A stretch of DNA of 47,255 bases from an uncultured Prevotella sp. Its GTDB lineage: Bacteria; Bacteroidota; Bacteroidia; Bacteroidales; Bacteroidaceae. The notes under the pieces are model-generated. The model saw only the letters and a program-made list of their open reading frames with translations, did not search any database and had not been told where the DNA came from. The stretch covers positions 1 to 47,255 of the forward strand of contig CAMWKM010000004.1 of the NCBI GenBank assembly GCA_947174835.1, in the 5' to 3' direction. Both the position numbers and the translations under genes were made by a program. This document shows positions 18,898 to 29,001 of the stretch, piece after piece (the stretch's first letter is position 1; the number at the start of each line of letters is the position of its first letter).

Positions 18898-18909
18898 AAT
18901 CATTATTTT

Positions 18910-20478
18910 TTATCTTTTCTTTCCTGTCATTGTGATGAGTGGAATAAGCATCTCTTCCATTGAAATACCACCATGCTGGAAAGTATTTTTATAGTAACTC
19001 ACATAGTAATTGTAGTTGTTGGGATAGGCAAAGAACGAATCACCCGTTGCGAATACATAACTTGTCGACAGGTTAGGCGATGGTAATTGAGCCTGCAACG
19101 GATCCTTAATCACAAAGAGATCTTTCGAGTCGTAGTTCAAATTCTTGCCAAGTTTATAGCGCAGGTTGGTATTAGTATTGCGATCGCCAACGATCTTCAC
19201 TGGCTGTGTACAGCGTATGCTGCCATGATCGGTGGTCACGATGATATGGCAATCTGTCTGAGCCAGCAGACGGAAAAAGTCGGCAATCACGGAGTGGCGA
19301 AACCACGAGAGCGTAATCGAACGGTAGGCCGATTCACTGTTGGCCAGTTCGCGCACCATCCGGCTTTCCGTCCTGGCGTGACTGAGCATATCAATAAAGT
19401 TGAACACCACGACGTTGAGATCGTTCTTCGACAATGTCTTCAGTTGCTGCATTAACCTTTCGGCCTCGACCGAGTTGTTGATCTTTGTGTATGAGAAAGT
19501 ATCGTGGCGACGATAACGGTCAATTTGTGTCTGGATGAGCGGTGCCTCGTTCAGGTTCTTGCCCTCTTCCTCGTCTTCATCGACCCATAAGTCGGGGAAC
19601 ATCGCTGCAATCTTATTAGGCATCAGTCCTGAGAAGATAGCATTGCGAGCATACTGCGTGGCCGTGGGCAGAATAGAACAATAGAGATCTTCGTCAATAT
19701 TAAACTGATCACCGATTTCCTGTTCCAACATTCGCCATTGGTCATAGCGGAAGTTATCCATCACGACCAGAAACACTTTCTTTCCTTCGTTGAGCAAAGG
19801 GAATACTTTTTTCTTGAAAATCTCCGGTGACATGACAGGGCGATCCATTTCCTTTGCTGTTGGCGATAGCGAGGCTACCCACTCCAGATAATTCTTCTTG
19901 ATGAACTTGGCGAAGCCCAGATTGGCCTCCTCCTTTTGCATGGCTAACATTTCCGTCATCTGCGAGTCGGTACTGCTCAGTTGCAGTTCCCAGTGTACCA
20001 GTTGCTTGTAGACGGCAGTCCAGTCCTTCCACGAGCGACAGTCCATGATCTGCAAAGCTATCTGCTGGAACTGTTGCTGATATCGACTTTGGGTCACCTC
20101 TGTCTCAATCTCGCGACGATGGATATTCTTCTTCAGCGTCAGCAATATCTGATTGGGATTGACAGGCTTAATCAGATAGTCGGCAATCTTCTGACCAATG
20201 GCCTGCTCCATGATGTTCTCCTCCTCGCTCTTCGTAACCATCACTACGGGCATGGCCGGGGCTATCTGTTTGATGCGTTGCAGCGTCTCCAAGCCGCTCA
20301 GACCGGGCATCTGCTCATCAAGCAGCACCAAGTCGAACGATTGTTCACGACACAGGTCGATAGCATCGGTACCGTTGCTGGCACAGGTCACCTCATAGCC
20401 TTTCTTCTGCAAGAAAATGATGTGTCCTTTCAGCAGTTCAACCTCATCATCCACCCAAAGTAGTTGTCCGTTTGTCAT
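18910..20478 (-). CDS. porX: bifunctional response regulator / PglZ alkaline phosphatase-like protein PorX (T9SS regulator)
   Basis: Receiver domain LLWVDDEVELLKGH...LLDEQMPGLSGLE plus PglZ domain VVMDNFRYDQWRMLE, TTDHGS. Confidence 0.93.
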   Translation of the reverse strand: MTNGQLLWVDDEVELLKGHIIFLQKKGYEVTCASNGTDAIDLCREQSFDLVLLDEQMPGLSGLETLQRIKQIAPAMPVVMVTKSEEENIMEQAIGQKIADYLIKPVNPNQILLTLKKNIHRREIETEVTQSRYQQQFQQIALQIMDCRSWKDWTAVYKQLVHWELQLSSTDSQMTEMLAMQKEEANLGFAKFIKKNYLEWVASLSPTAKEMDRPVMSPEIFKKKVFPLLNEGKKVFLVVMDNFRYDQWRMLEQEIGDQFNIDEDLYCSILPTATQYARNAIFSGLMPNKIAAMFPDLWVDEDEEEGKNLNEAPLIQTQIDRYRRHDTFSYTKINNSVEAERLMQQLKTLSKNDLNVVVFNFIDMLSHARTESRMVRELANSESAYRSITLSWFRHSVIADFFRLLAQTDCHIIVTTDHGSIRCTQPVKIVGDRNTNTNLRYKLGKNLNYDSKDLFVIKDPLQAQLPSPNLSTSYVFATGDSFFAYPNNYNYYVSYYKNTFQHGGISMEEMLIPLITMTGKKR

Positions 20479-20495
20479 ATCTCTTCTTATCTGTT

Positions 20496-23402
20496 TTACC
20501 AGAAATCCGGGTCAAAGTCAAAAACATTGTTGTTCGCAGGAGGTTCAGGGTTTTCTTGATTATCCGGTAGCTCCGGGCCATCCGGATCCTCCGGCTCCTG
20601 CTCAATGACCGGCGGAATGTTCAGCAGTTCCTCATTGCTGATTTTCAGCGGCAAGAAAGTCTGCTCATAAAAAGCATCATAGTCCTGATAACTGAAGCGC
20701 GTACCGATGAGTGTCAGATTGTGTTCACTGATGACTACACTGCGACACTTCCGTAAAACCTTCGTCATTTCGTCGGAGGCGTACAACTGACGTGCATATT
20801 GCAAAGCCTCATCGAAATTAAGGAAACCGCGAATACGCATACGATTAAAGCCCTGTTCACGTTCAATCTCCAGATCAAAGTTGCGCACTAAGAAGTTGGA
20901 GAAGTTAAAGCGGGCCATTTCGTAGAGCAACTGGTTTTCATTGATGGAGTCCGGCTGGTATATCAGAATGAACAGGAAAGGCGTGTCGCGGTCAGCCGAC
21001 AACGTATCAGTACCTACTGAATCCCGGTCGAGTGTCAGATCACGACGTGCCCAAACGGCATCCAAATCAAAGGTACCACCATAGAGCGTGCGCCCATCCT
21101 GCACCCCTTTGAGAATCATACCTGCCATTTCCGTCACCTCGCTCTGCGGATATTTCTCCACGACAGTCTTCAGTTCACCGACACATCCTTTGGTGTCGCC
21201 TTGGTTCAGCAGGCTGAGGCCATTGATGAACAGGAACTTCGGACGATTCTCGCCCAATGGGAATCGCTCCTTCGAGAGACGTGCATTGGCTTGTATCACA
21301 TCGTGTCTTCCCTCTTTGAAGGCATTATAAGTGACGGCATAGATAGAATCCTCGATATGCTCACCGAATCGGGCATTCTCTTCAAAATAGGGATCACTGA
21401 GCAGAATCGTCAGTTCACTTTCAGGATAACCGTCTTTCAACTGCGTCAGACAGTTTTCGGCCATCTGCGTCTCGCCCATACGGGAATAAAGCAGGAAGAG
21501 GTGATACCATGCTTGATCCATCTGCTCATAGGTAGGATAATGGCTGGTCAGTCTGATCAGTTGTTTCTCTGCCAAGCCAAAGTTCTCCAGTTTGTCTTTG
21601 AAGATGACACCTGAATGGAACAGACCATCCATGATGATAAGGTCGCTTTCGGCCTTCTGCTCATCGGTAAAGGGAATCTGGGCAAGGTAGTATTCGCGAT
21701 TGTGCGGGTCATTGGCCAAAGTGTCTTCCGGTGAGACCTCAACGGCAATGCTATCATTATCAATAGCGGAAGTGGTTTCCTGAACATCCGGATTATCCGA
21801 ATCTTCCGAGACTCCCAACCCCAGATTGACCACCGTCTTGTTGGCACGCTGCCAGTTATCGGCATTCTCACGCTTACCCCATTGCTTCTGGAAAGTCTGT
21901 TTGCCTTGGTTGACAGCCATCTGGTTGTAAAAATACCACTGGCCGTTAGTCGTGGACGATTGGTTTGGAGCAGACGAGGTGTTTGTCTGAGTACGATTAC
22001 CTACGGCTCCCTGACGTTGCAAGGTGGCCTCGACTTCCGCCTCACGGGCTTTGTCGCGCTCTTCTTTCTCTTTTTTCTTGAGTTCCTCTATGACACGGTC
22101 AATGGCAGCAAGCCTGTCTTTCTCCGACATATTGGCCAGTTCCTGCAACGAGTCCTGCAAGTGGACGGCATCAGTGTAGGGCACCAGTTCGTCAAGCACC
22201 TTCGAGCGTTTCGATAGTTCCTCATAGTCGTCACGCTCCTTGTCTAACAGTCCGATGGCTTCGCCGTAGCAGCGTTGGGCGTCGCTGTATTTCTCTTTCT
22301 CCCAATAGAGGCTGCCCAGTCTGAGCAACAGCACGCCCTTTTCAATACCGCTGCGGGTTGCCTTCTCGTTGCCTTTCTCATAGGCAGCGATAGCCTGTAT
22401 GGTGTCACGCTGCATCAAGTAGATATTGCCAATGGCATAGTAGACCTGATCCAGATAGTCCTTGTTGTTGTCGGAGGAAGCCATGCGTTTCAGCTTGGCA
22501 ATCATTTTCTTTCCATTGCCTTGCGCCATCACCTCGGTCTGGGCGATACGCGCATTGAATTCCAGTTCGTAAAGCGGATTCTGACGGATGGTTTTCTGGT
22601 AAGCCTTGTAAGCCTCCTGCCTATGTCCCAGTGCACTTTGCAATTGTCCCATCAAGAACCATTCGCGCGCTTTCTGCGTCTTGCGGTGTTCATGCTTGAT
22701 GGTTTTTCTCAAATAGGGAATAGCCTTTTCGTATTCGTTGTTCCTGATGTAATAGTCGGCGAACGTAGCGTCCCATTCGTTTTGGGCACGATAGTGGATG
22801 GAATCGCGTTGTTGGTTGCGAATGACATCTTCGGCATCGTAGAGCCAGTCCAATTCTATGTAGCAACGAGCCAGCCATGCACGAGCCATCGCATTCTGCA
22901 TAGGCTGTGTCTGATAGAGGCGCGACATATAGCTGAACGTAGCTGCCGCCTCGTCAAAGTCGCCTTTTTGGAATTGTGACTTGCCCATGAGCAGCCAGGC
23001 CTTCCAAAGAAAGGGATTATATTCCTTGCGTCCCAGCCACTCCTTGTCCTTAGCCGTCTTGCGTCTCGACTTATTCCATTCGGGCCGTGCCTTGATGGAG
23101 TGCATTTTGATCGTCTTCTCCATCTTCTCCACTGCGACGTCAAAATTGCCTTTGCCTAACGAGCGACTCGCTTTGTTGCCTACGGTATAGAGTGGTAGCG
23201 GCTCGGTGTAGTTATCCTTGTTGCCCTTCTCCTTGGTCAGCAATCCTTCGATATAGGCTTGCGAACCATTGTAGTAGGTGTTATACTTGGCCGTAAACGA
23301 CTGCCAAGCGCGGCTCTTTGCCGTGTTTTTGTGCGTAGAACAAGCAGCCACCAGCGTACCGATGACCACTATGTAAGTGATATATAGAGTTCTGCGCATC
23401 AA
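20496..23402 (-). CDS. porW: TPR lipoprotein PorW/SprE-like (T9SS component)
   Basis: Lipobox VAACS; FTAKYNTYYNGSQAY, TPR array, adjacent to porX. Confidence 0.82.
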   Translation of the reverse strand: MMRRTLYITYIVVIGTLVAACSTHKNTAKSRAWQSFTAKYNTYYNGSQAYIEGLLTKEKGNKDNYTEPLPLYTVGNKASRSLGKGNFDVAVEKMEKTIKMHSIKARPEWNKSRRKTAKDKEWLGRKEYNPFLWKAWLLMGKSQFQKGDFDEAAATFSYMSRLYQTQPMQNAMARAWLARCYIELDWLYDAEDVIRNQQRDSIHYRAQNEWDATFADYYIRNNEYEKAIPYLRKTIKHEHRKTQKAREWFLMGQLQSALGHRQEAYKAYQKTIRQNPLYELEFNARIAQTEVMAQGNGKKMIAKLKRMASSDNNKDYLDQVYYAIGNIYLMQRDTIQAIAAYEKGNEKATRSGIEKGVLLLRLGSLYWEKEKYSDAQRCYGEAIGLLDKERDDYEELSKRSKVLDELVPYTDAVHLQDSLQELANMSEKDRLAAIDRVIEELKKKEKEERDKAREAEVEATLQRQGAVGNRTQTNTSSAPNQSSTTNGQWYFYNQMAVNQGKQTFQKQWGKRENADNWQRANKTVVNLGLGVSEDSDNPDVQETTSAIDNDSIAVEVSPEDTLANDPHNREYYLAQIPFTDEQKAESDLIIMDGLFHSGVIFKDKLENFGLAEKQLIRLTSHYPTYEQMDQAWYHLFLLYSRMGETQMAENCLTQLKDGYPESELTILLSDPYFEENARFGEHIEDSIYAVTYNAFKEGRHDVIQANARLSKERFPLGENRPKFLFINGLSLLNQGDTKGCVGELKTVVEKYPQSEVTEMAGMILKGVQDGRTLYGGTFDLDAVWARRDLTLDRDSVGTDTLSADRDTPFLFILIYQPDSINENQLLYEMARFNFSNFLVRNFDLEIEREQGFNRMRIRGFLNFDEALQYARQLYASDEMTKVLRKCRSVVISEHNLTLIGTRFSYQDYDAFYEQTFLPLKISNEELLNIPPVIEQEPEDPDGPELPDNQENPEPPANNNVFDFDPDFW

Positions 23403-23436
23403 TTTTTTAGTCCTCTGCTCCTAAATCTAAAAACTC

Positions 23437-23646
23437 CTAACTCTTCGTTTTATTGTCTTCGCGTCGTTTTTTCTCCTCCATCAAACAGGCTATCTTGCAG
23501 TCACCGGAGGCTTTACTGCTGCACGACGCGCAGTCGTGCCCTTCCACCACAGGCACATCAGTACCTCCCTTGGTCAGCATTGATGCCACTGCCGCCACAA
23601 CGCCCAATGCAATCAATGCTCCTATACAGATGAGTGCGAACTGCAT
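23437..23646 (-). CDS. small membrane protein with Cys-rich cytosolic part
   Basis: MQFALICIGALIALGVVAAVASML TM then HDCASCSSKASGDCKIACLMEEKKRRED. Confidence 0.55.
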   Translation of the reverse strand: MQFALICIGALIALGVVAAVASMLTKGGTDVPVVEGHDCASCSSKASGDCKIACLMEEKKRREDNKTKS

Positions 23647-24908
23647 GGCAATGAATCGTGAATCGTAAATCCGGAACTTGTCAGGTCATTCCAGAAGTGC
23701 GGATACGACTTTGTAACCACCTGTGGGTTGTTGATGCTGATGGGCATCTTCAGCGACATCGGAGCAAAGGCCAAAGCCATACGATGGTCTTCATAGGTAT
23801 CGATAGCGGGAAGGGGAGCAGACGGGTGAACATCGGAAGTCTGAGGGTTCCATGTCAGTTCGCTGTCATTTCTGTCTTCCAGCACAAAGCCCAACTTGAG
23901 CAGTTCTGTTTTTAGTGCCTCAATGCGGTCGGTCTCCTTAATCTTCAGGGTCTGCAAGCCCGTAAAGTGGAAAGGAATACCCAAAGCGCAACAGGTACAC
24001 ACAAAGGTTTGTGCCAGATCTGGCATATTAGTGAAGTCGTATTCCAGACGTGATATGCGGCTGTCGCCCTTCCGCAGCGTCACAGTGCAGGGCTTTCCGG
24101 GTTCTTTGGAGGCAAATATGGTCTTCACACCCAGCAGGCTGAACAGATAACGCACTCCCGAATCGCCCTGTTTCGAGCCGTCCATCAGTCCCTCCAATCT
24201 GATTTCCGCTTCGGGATCATCGCTCAGTGCCACCATCTCATACCAATAACTGGCCGCACTCCAGTCGTTTTCTATATAATAGGTACGCGATTTATAGGGT
24301 TGGGGCTTCACCGTAATAGTGTCCATTGAAGTCCATTCAGCGTTGGCACCGAACTCACGCATCATCCAAAGTGTCAAATCAATATAAGGTCTTGATATAA
24401 TATCGCCCGTCAATCGAAGCGTCAGTCCCTTGCGGAGCACGGGGCCTATCAGCAACAGAGCCGATATGTATTGCGAACTGACGTTGCCAGCAATCTCCAA
24501 TTCGCCCCCTTCCAGCCGCTGTCCATTGATACGCAATGGTGGAAATCCCGCCTCTTTCTCATATTGGATGTCGGCTCCCAACTGGCGTAGTGCATCCACC
24601 AGCAACTTGATAGGCCGGCGCTTCATGCGCTCTGTGCCCGTCAGCACGTGGGTGCCATTATCGGTAGCCGCGAGAAAAGCCGTCATAAATCGCATGGCTG
24701 TACCGGCTGCCTTGATGTCGATAGTCTCCGGCATCTCTTTCAGCGCACGGACGATGACCTCCGTATCGTCGCAGTCGCTCAGGTTCTCAGGCAATACGCC
24801 ACCGGACAAGGCATAGATAATAAGTGCCCTGTTCGATATACTCTTCGAGGCAGGCAACTTAATATCGTTCCCAAGTCTCTCAGGTTTCTGAATGTAATAT
24901 GTCGTCAT
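23622..24908 (-). CDS. aroA: 3-phosphoshikimate 1-carboxyvinyltransferase
   Basis: LPASKSISNRALIIYALSGG, GTAMRFMTAFLA, GTERMKRRPI, DHRMALAFAPMSL; start MTTYYIQK at 24908. Confidence 0.95.
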   Translation of the reverse strand: MTTYYIQKPERLGNDIKLPASKSISNRALIIYALSGGVLPENLSDCDDTEVIVRALKEMPETIDIKAAGTAMRFMTAFLAATDNGTHVLTGTERMKRRPIKLLVDALRQLGADIQYEKEAGFPPLRINGQRLEGGELEIAGNVSSQYISALLLIGPVLRKGLTLRLTGDIISRPYIDLTLWMMREFGANAEWTSMDTITVKPQPYKSRTYYIENDWSAASYWYEMVALSDDPEAEIRLEGLMDGSKQGDSGVRYLFSLLGVKTIFASKEPGKPCTVTLRKGDSRISRLEYDFTNMPDLAQTFVCTCCALGIPFHFTGLQTLKIKETDRIEALKTELLKLGFVLEDRNDSELTWNPQTSDVHPSAPLPAIDTYEDHRMALAFAPMSLKMPISINNPQVVTKSYPHFWNDLTSSGFTIHDSLPCSSHSSV

Positions 24909-24919
24909 AATCTGGTGTG

Positions 24920-24950
24920 CAAAGTTACGAAAAAACGGAAAAAACGCAAA
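24920..24950 (-). promoter_or_regulatory. aroA promoter (minus strand TTTG-N19-TAACTTTG)
   Basis: Plus-strand CAAAGTTA at 24920-24927 and CAAA at 24947-24950. Confidence 0.7.
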
Positions 24951-25014
24951 GGAAAATATATTTTTCTTTACATCTTTTTCTTCTGTCAACAGGTCTGTTG
25001 TACCCTTGTATTTT

Positions 25015-25190
25015 TTTCGATTATCTTTTGGTCGCGATTTGATTATCTTTTGACTTCGGTTTGATAATCTTTTCACTCCCGTTTGATTATCTTTTGCTCG
25101 CCATTTGATTATCTTTTTCAAGTCATTTGATTATCAATTGCCGACCATTTGATAATCAATTTTATTACACCCCCCATTTGATTATCTTTT
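25015..25190. repeat. tandem array of eight degenerate units TTTGATWATCTTTT-N8, 22-bp pitch
   Basis: GATWATC cores start at 25019, 25041, 25063, 25085, 25107, 25129, 25151 (all 22 bp apart) and 25180 (29 bp). Confidence 0.9.
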
Positions 25191-25323
25191 GGTCAATAAG
25201 ATGGCATTTTATTTATTATATAATAATGTATGCGTACATTTTATATAATATATAGCAGTCTCATCTAAAGGGAAATAATTCCAGAAGCTACTATTCTTTG
25301 AAATTGCTTTGCCTAAGATTAGT

Positions 25324-25551
25324 TCTCTTCAGGAGGTAGTTACGTTATTTTGCATTTTCATGCTTTTGGGGGCTTCCAAATTATTTTTTCATGGTTTTAA
25401 TACATGAAAAATTACTTTTTGATAGGAAAATTTGGATTACTTTTAAAATATTATGTATATTTCTTTAATTATTAAGAAATATTATGTACCTTTGCACCCT
25501 GTTACGAATTGGCTTTCTTCGATGTGTGTTTCTGCACACCTCCTGAAGAGA
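25324..25551. repeat. inverted repeat pair flanking the SusC1 promoter (putative invertible promoter 1)
   Basis: TCTCTTCAGGAGGT (25324-25337) is the exact reverse complement of ACCTCCTGAAGAGA (25538-25551). Confidence 0.6.
25464..25494 (+). promoter_or_regulatory. SusC1 promoter (TTTA-N19-TACCTTTG), currently facing SusC1
   Basis: TACCTTTG at 25487-25494 and TTTA at 25464-25467. Confidence 0.6.
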
Positions 25552-25609
25552 GGTATGCAGGAAAAGATAAAAGGATAATGAAATATCACAAATTAAAATA
25601 AATATTTAA

Positions 25610-28600
25610 ATGAAAAGAAAACTGGCAATGATGTTGATGTGCCTTTTGGTCAGTGTGACTACTGCCTTGGCACAGACAAAGGTTACAGGTACTGTCTTGG
25701 AAGATGGCACCGATGAACCTATCATTGGAGCCTCGGTAATGATTGCCGGCAGCAAGAAAGGTGTTACAACAGACATTAACGGACACTTCACGATAGAAGT
25801 TCCTGCCGGCAAGAAACTTACTTTCAGCTACGTTGGTATGCAACCTATCACCCTTGCTGCTAAGCAGCAGATGAAGGTTGTCATGAAGGCATCCAACACC
25901 ACTATCGACGAAGTGGTTGTCACAGGTATGCAGAAAACTGACAAGCGTCTCTTTACCGGAGCTTCATCAAAAATTGACGCAGACAAGACTCACCTCTCCG
26001 GTACAGTAGATGTCAGCCGCTCTCTCGAAGGTCGTGTGGCAGGTGTGCAGGTAACAAACGTCAGTGGCACGTTCGGTGCTTCTCCGAAGATCCGTGTTCG
26101 TGGTGCCACATCTATCTATGGTAACTCAAAGCCTCTCTGGGTGATTGATGGTGTTATCTATGAGGATAATGTTGATGTATCAGCAGACGAATTGTCCTCC
26201 GGCGATGCCAAGACCCTTATATCAAGTGCCGTGGCAGGCTTGAACTCTGATGACATTGAGTCGTTTACCATCCTGAAGGACGGTTCCGCTACATCTATCT
26301 ATGGTGCCCGTGCTATGGCAGGTGTGATTGTCATCACCACTAAACGCGGACAGAAAGGCCGTGCCAATGTAAGCTATACGGGTGAGTTCTCCACACGTCT
26401 GAAGCCGTCATACAATGACTACAACATCATGAACTCACAAGAGATGATGGGCGTGTACAAGGAAATGGCAAACAAGGGATGGCTCCAGTTGGAGAATCTT
26501 GTAAACGCCAAGAACACCGGTGTGTACGGATATATGTATAGGCAACTCCGCGCATTCGATGAGACGACAGGCAAGTTTGGACTGCCCAACACACAGGCAG
26601 CAATCAATGCCTACCTGCAGGAAGCAGAGTTCCGCAATACCGACTGGTTTGACCAGTTGTTCTCAAACAGCGTAACCCAGAACCATTCTGTAAGTCTTTC
26701 TATGGGTGGAGAGAAGTCACAGACCTACTTGTCGCTGTCTCTGATGGACGACCCCGGCCAGTATGTCAACCGCTCAAAGGTTCGCCGTTACACATTCAAC
26801 GGCAAGACCTCATACGATGTGCTGAGCAACCTTACCGTGAGACTTGCCGCACAAGGTAGCCACCGTGAGCAGGAAGCTCCCGGCTCCCTCAATCAGACTA
26901 CGGATGTCGTTACGGGTGAAGTGAAGCGCGACTTTGACATCAACCCGTTCTCGTATTCTCTGAATACCAGCCGCTGTCTTGATCCCAACATTGACTATAC
27001 CCGTTTCTATACAGGTTTCAATATCTTCAACGAACTGGAGAACAACTACAACGACATCAATGTAGACGAACTCATGTTCCGTGCGGAATTGGAGTATAAG
27101 CCGGTGAAGGGTCTTACGCTCAACGGACTTATCTCTACCCGTATGTCACGCACCAAGCGCCAGCACAATGTCATGGACGATTCAAACCAGGCCAATGCAT
27201 ACCGTGCCGGTGTCGATGCAACAGACGACAACTCCACAATCCGCAACTCTAACCCTCTGCTCTATACTGACCCGGACAATGAGCTTGCACTCCCGGAGAC
27301 CGTACTTCCTGAAGGTGGTATCAAGTATCAGTACGACAGTGAAATGCGTTCATACAACTATCGCTTCACAGCCGACTACCGCAATGTATGGAACGACCTC
27401 CACACGCTCAATGTCATGGCTGGTTCCGAGCTTTCTACCCTCAAGCGCGTAGAAACACACTGGACGGGTTGGGGCTACCAATTCAACAATGGCGGTATTG
27501 TCTATACACCGTATCTGTGGCTCAAGATGATGAACGAGGAGAACACTGACTACTTCTCTGAGGCATTCACACAGACTAATACGCTCGCATATTTCGGTAC
27601 TGCAACCTATAACTTTGATCAGCGCTACACCATCAACGGCACGTTCCGCTACGAAGGAACCAACCGCCTCGGTAAGGCAACCTCATCGCGCTGGCTTCCT
27701 ACATGGAACGTATCAGGTTCTTATGACGTCATCAATGAGAAGTTTATGAAGAACGCGCAGTCATGGCTTTCGCAGCTTAAGCTCCGCGCCTCATATTCGC
27801 TCACCGCTGATGCAGGTCCTTCGTTCGTAACGAATGCACAGACCGTTTATCACACAAAGAACACATGGCGTCCCACCACATCTGCTGCAGAGTCGCAGAT
27901 CTACATCGAGGATCTTGCCAATACCGAACTGACATACGAGAAGAAGCACGAGTTCAACATCGGTGTCGACTTCGGATTCCTCAACGATCGCATTGCAGTC
28001 AACTTCGATGCCTACTGGCGTAACAACTTCGACCTTATCGGTCGCACATACACGCAGGGTGCCGGTGGACAGATTGCCAAGTATGCCAACGTGGCCGACA
28101 TGAAGTCAAACGGTATGGAGTTTGGTATCTCTACTGTGAATATCAACAACAAGAACTTCAAGTGGACCTCTGATTTCATCTACTCTCACGCAAAGAACAA
28201 GATCACCAACCTTGAAACAGCATCACGCGCCATCGACCTTGTCAGTGGTCAGGGTTATGCCATCCAGGGCTATCCCGTACGTTCAATCTTCAGCTATCAG
28301 TTTGCAGGCTTGAACGACGAGGGTCTTCCTATGGTCTACAACGAAGAGGGTAAGGCCACAGTGGGTGACATTAACTTCCAGGAAACAGAAAACCTGACCG
28401 ACTTCCTCGTGTACGAAGGAGCATCAGACCCCACATGGTACGGTTCGTTCAACAACACGTTCACCTATAACTTCACTAACGGTGGAAAGCTCAACCTCGA
28501 TGTGTTCATCACATATTCAGGCGGCAACGTGGTGCGTCTCGACCCTGTCTTCAACTATTCTTATTCCGATTTGTCGGCACTTCCCAAAGAGTTCAAGAAC

Positions 28601-28969
28601 CGTTGGATGACCTCAGGCGACCAATTCATAACCAATATTCCTGCAATAGCTTCCCTCAACCAGCTTGACCGCTACGGCTCTACATCGCTGAAGACTGCAT
28701 ACAACGCCTACAACTACTCTACCGAGCGTATCGCAAAAGGCAACTTCATACGTCTCAAGGAGGTAGCTCTCTCGTATGCCTTCCCGCAGTCATGGCTCAA
28801 AAAGACCGTCATCCTGAACAGTGCTTCCCTGAAGCTCGCAACGACAAACCTCTGTCTGCTCTATGCTGACAAGAAGTTGAACGGACAGGATCCTGAGTTT
28901 ATCAACTCCGGCGGTGTGGCATCACCTATCACAAAGCAGTTCACTCTGACACTGCGTTGCGGATTCTAA
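25610..28969 (+). CDS. SusC/RagA family TonB-linked outer membrane protein
   Basis: CarboxypepD_reg-like TGTVLEDGTDEPIIGASVMI, plug IRVRGATSIYGNSKPLWVIDGV, SIYGARAMAGVIVITTKRG. Confidence 0.97.
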   Translation: MKRKLAMMLMCLLVSVTTALAQTKVTGTVLEDGTDEPIIGASVMIAGSKKGVTTDINGHFTIEVPAGKKLTFSYVGMQPITLAAKQQMKVVMKASNTTIDEVVVTGMQKTDKRLFTGASSKIDADKTHLSGTVDVSRSLEGRVAGVQVTNVSGTFGASPKIRVRGATSIYGNSKPLWVIDGVIYEDNVDVSADELSSGDAKTLISSAVAGLNSDDIESFTILKDGSATSIYGARAMAGVIVITTKRGQKGRANVSYTGEFSTRLKPSYNDYNIMNSQEMMGVYKEMANKGWLQLENLVNAKNTGVYGYMYRQLRAFDETTGKFGLPNTQAAINAYLQEAEFRNTDWFDQLFSNSVTQNHSVSLSMGGEKSQTYLSLSLMDDPGQYVNRSKVRRYTFNGKTSYDVLSNLTVRLAAQGSHREQEAPGSLNQTTDVVTGEVKRDFDINPFSYSLNTSRCLDPNIDYTRFYTGFNIFNELENNYNDINVDELMFRAELEYKPVKGLTLNGLISTRMSRTKRQHNVMDDSNQANAYRAGVDATDDNSTIRNSNPLLYTDPDNELALPETVLPEGGIKYQYDSEMRSYNYRFTADYRNVWNDLHTLNVMAGSELSTLKRVETHWTGWGYQFNNGGIVYTPYLWLKMMNEENTDYFSEAFTQTNTLAYFGTATYNFDQRYTINGTFRYEGTNRLGKATSSRWLPTWNVSGSYDVINEKFMKNAQSWLSQLKLRASYSLTADAGPSFVTNAQTVYHTKNTWRPTTSAAESQIYIEDLANTELTYEKKHEFNIGVDFGFLNDRIAVNFDAYWRNNFDLIGRTYTQGAGGQIAKYANVADMKSNGMEFGISTVNINNKNFKWTSDFIYSHAKNKITNLETASRAIDLVSGQGYAIQGYPVRSIFSYQFAGLNDEGLPMVYNEEGKATVGDINFQETENLTDFLVYEGASDPTWYGSFNNTFTYNFTNGGKLNLDVFITYSGGNVVRLDPVFNYSYSDLSALPKEFKNRWMTSGDQFITNIPAIASLNQLDRYGSTSLKTAYNAYNYSTERIAKGNFIRLKEVALSYAFPQSWLKKTVILNSASLKLATTNLCLLYADKKLNGQDPEFINSGGVASPITKQFTLTLRCGF

Positions 28970-29001
28970 TGTAAGTCGTAAATAAAAACAGAAAGCAAGA
29001 T

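Noticed and set aside
22275-22979. 234-aa plus-strand ORF
   Set aside because: Antisense to porW/sprE TPR region.
24909-25121. N-terminal extension of the aroA ORF
   Set aside because: A clear promoter (TTTG-N19-TAACTTTG) sits just upstream of the ATG at 24908, and the extension is translated 22-bp repeat.
25015-25190. CRISPR array interpretation of the 22-bp repeats
   Set aside because: Intervals are only about 8 nt, repeats are degenerate and there are no cas genes.
25532-25560. Purely RNA-level conserved leader hairpin for SusC genes
   Set aside because: Not fully excluded, but it does not explain distal inverted partners that share each locus-specific 7-bp core; kept as the main alternative.
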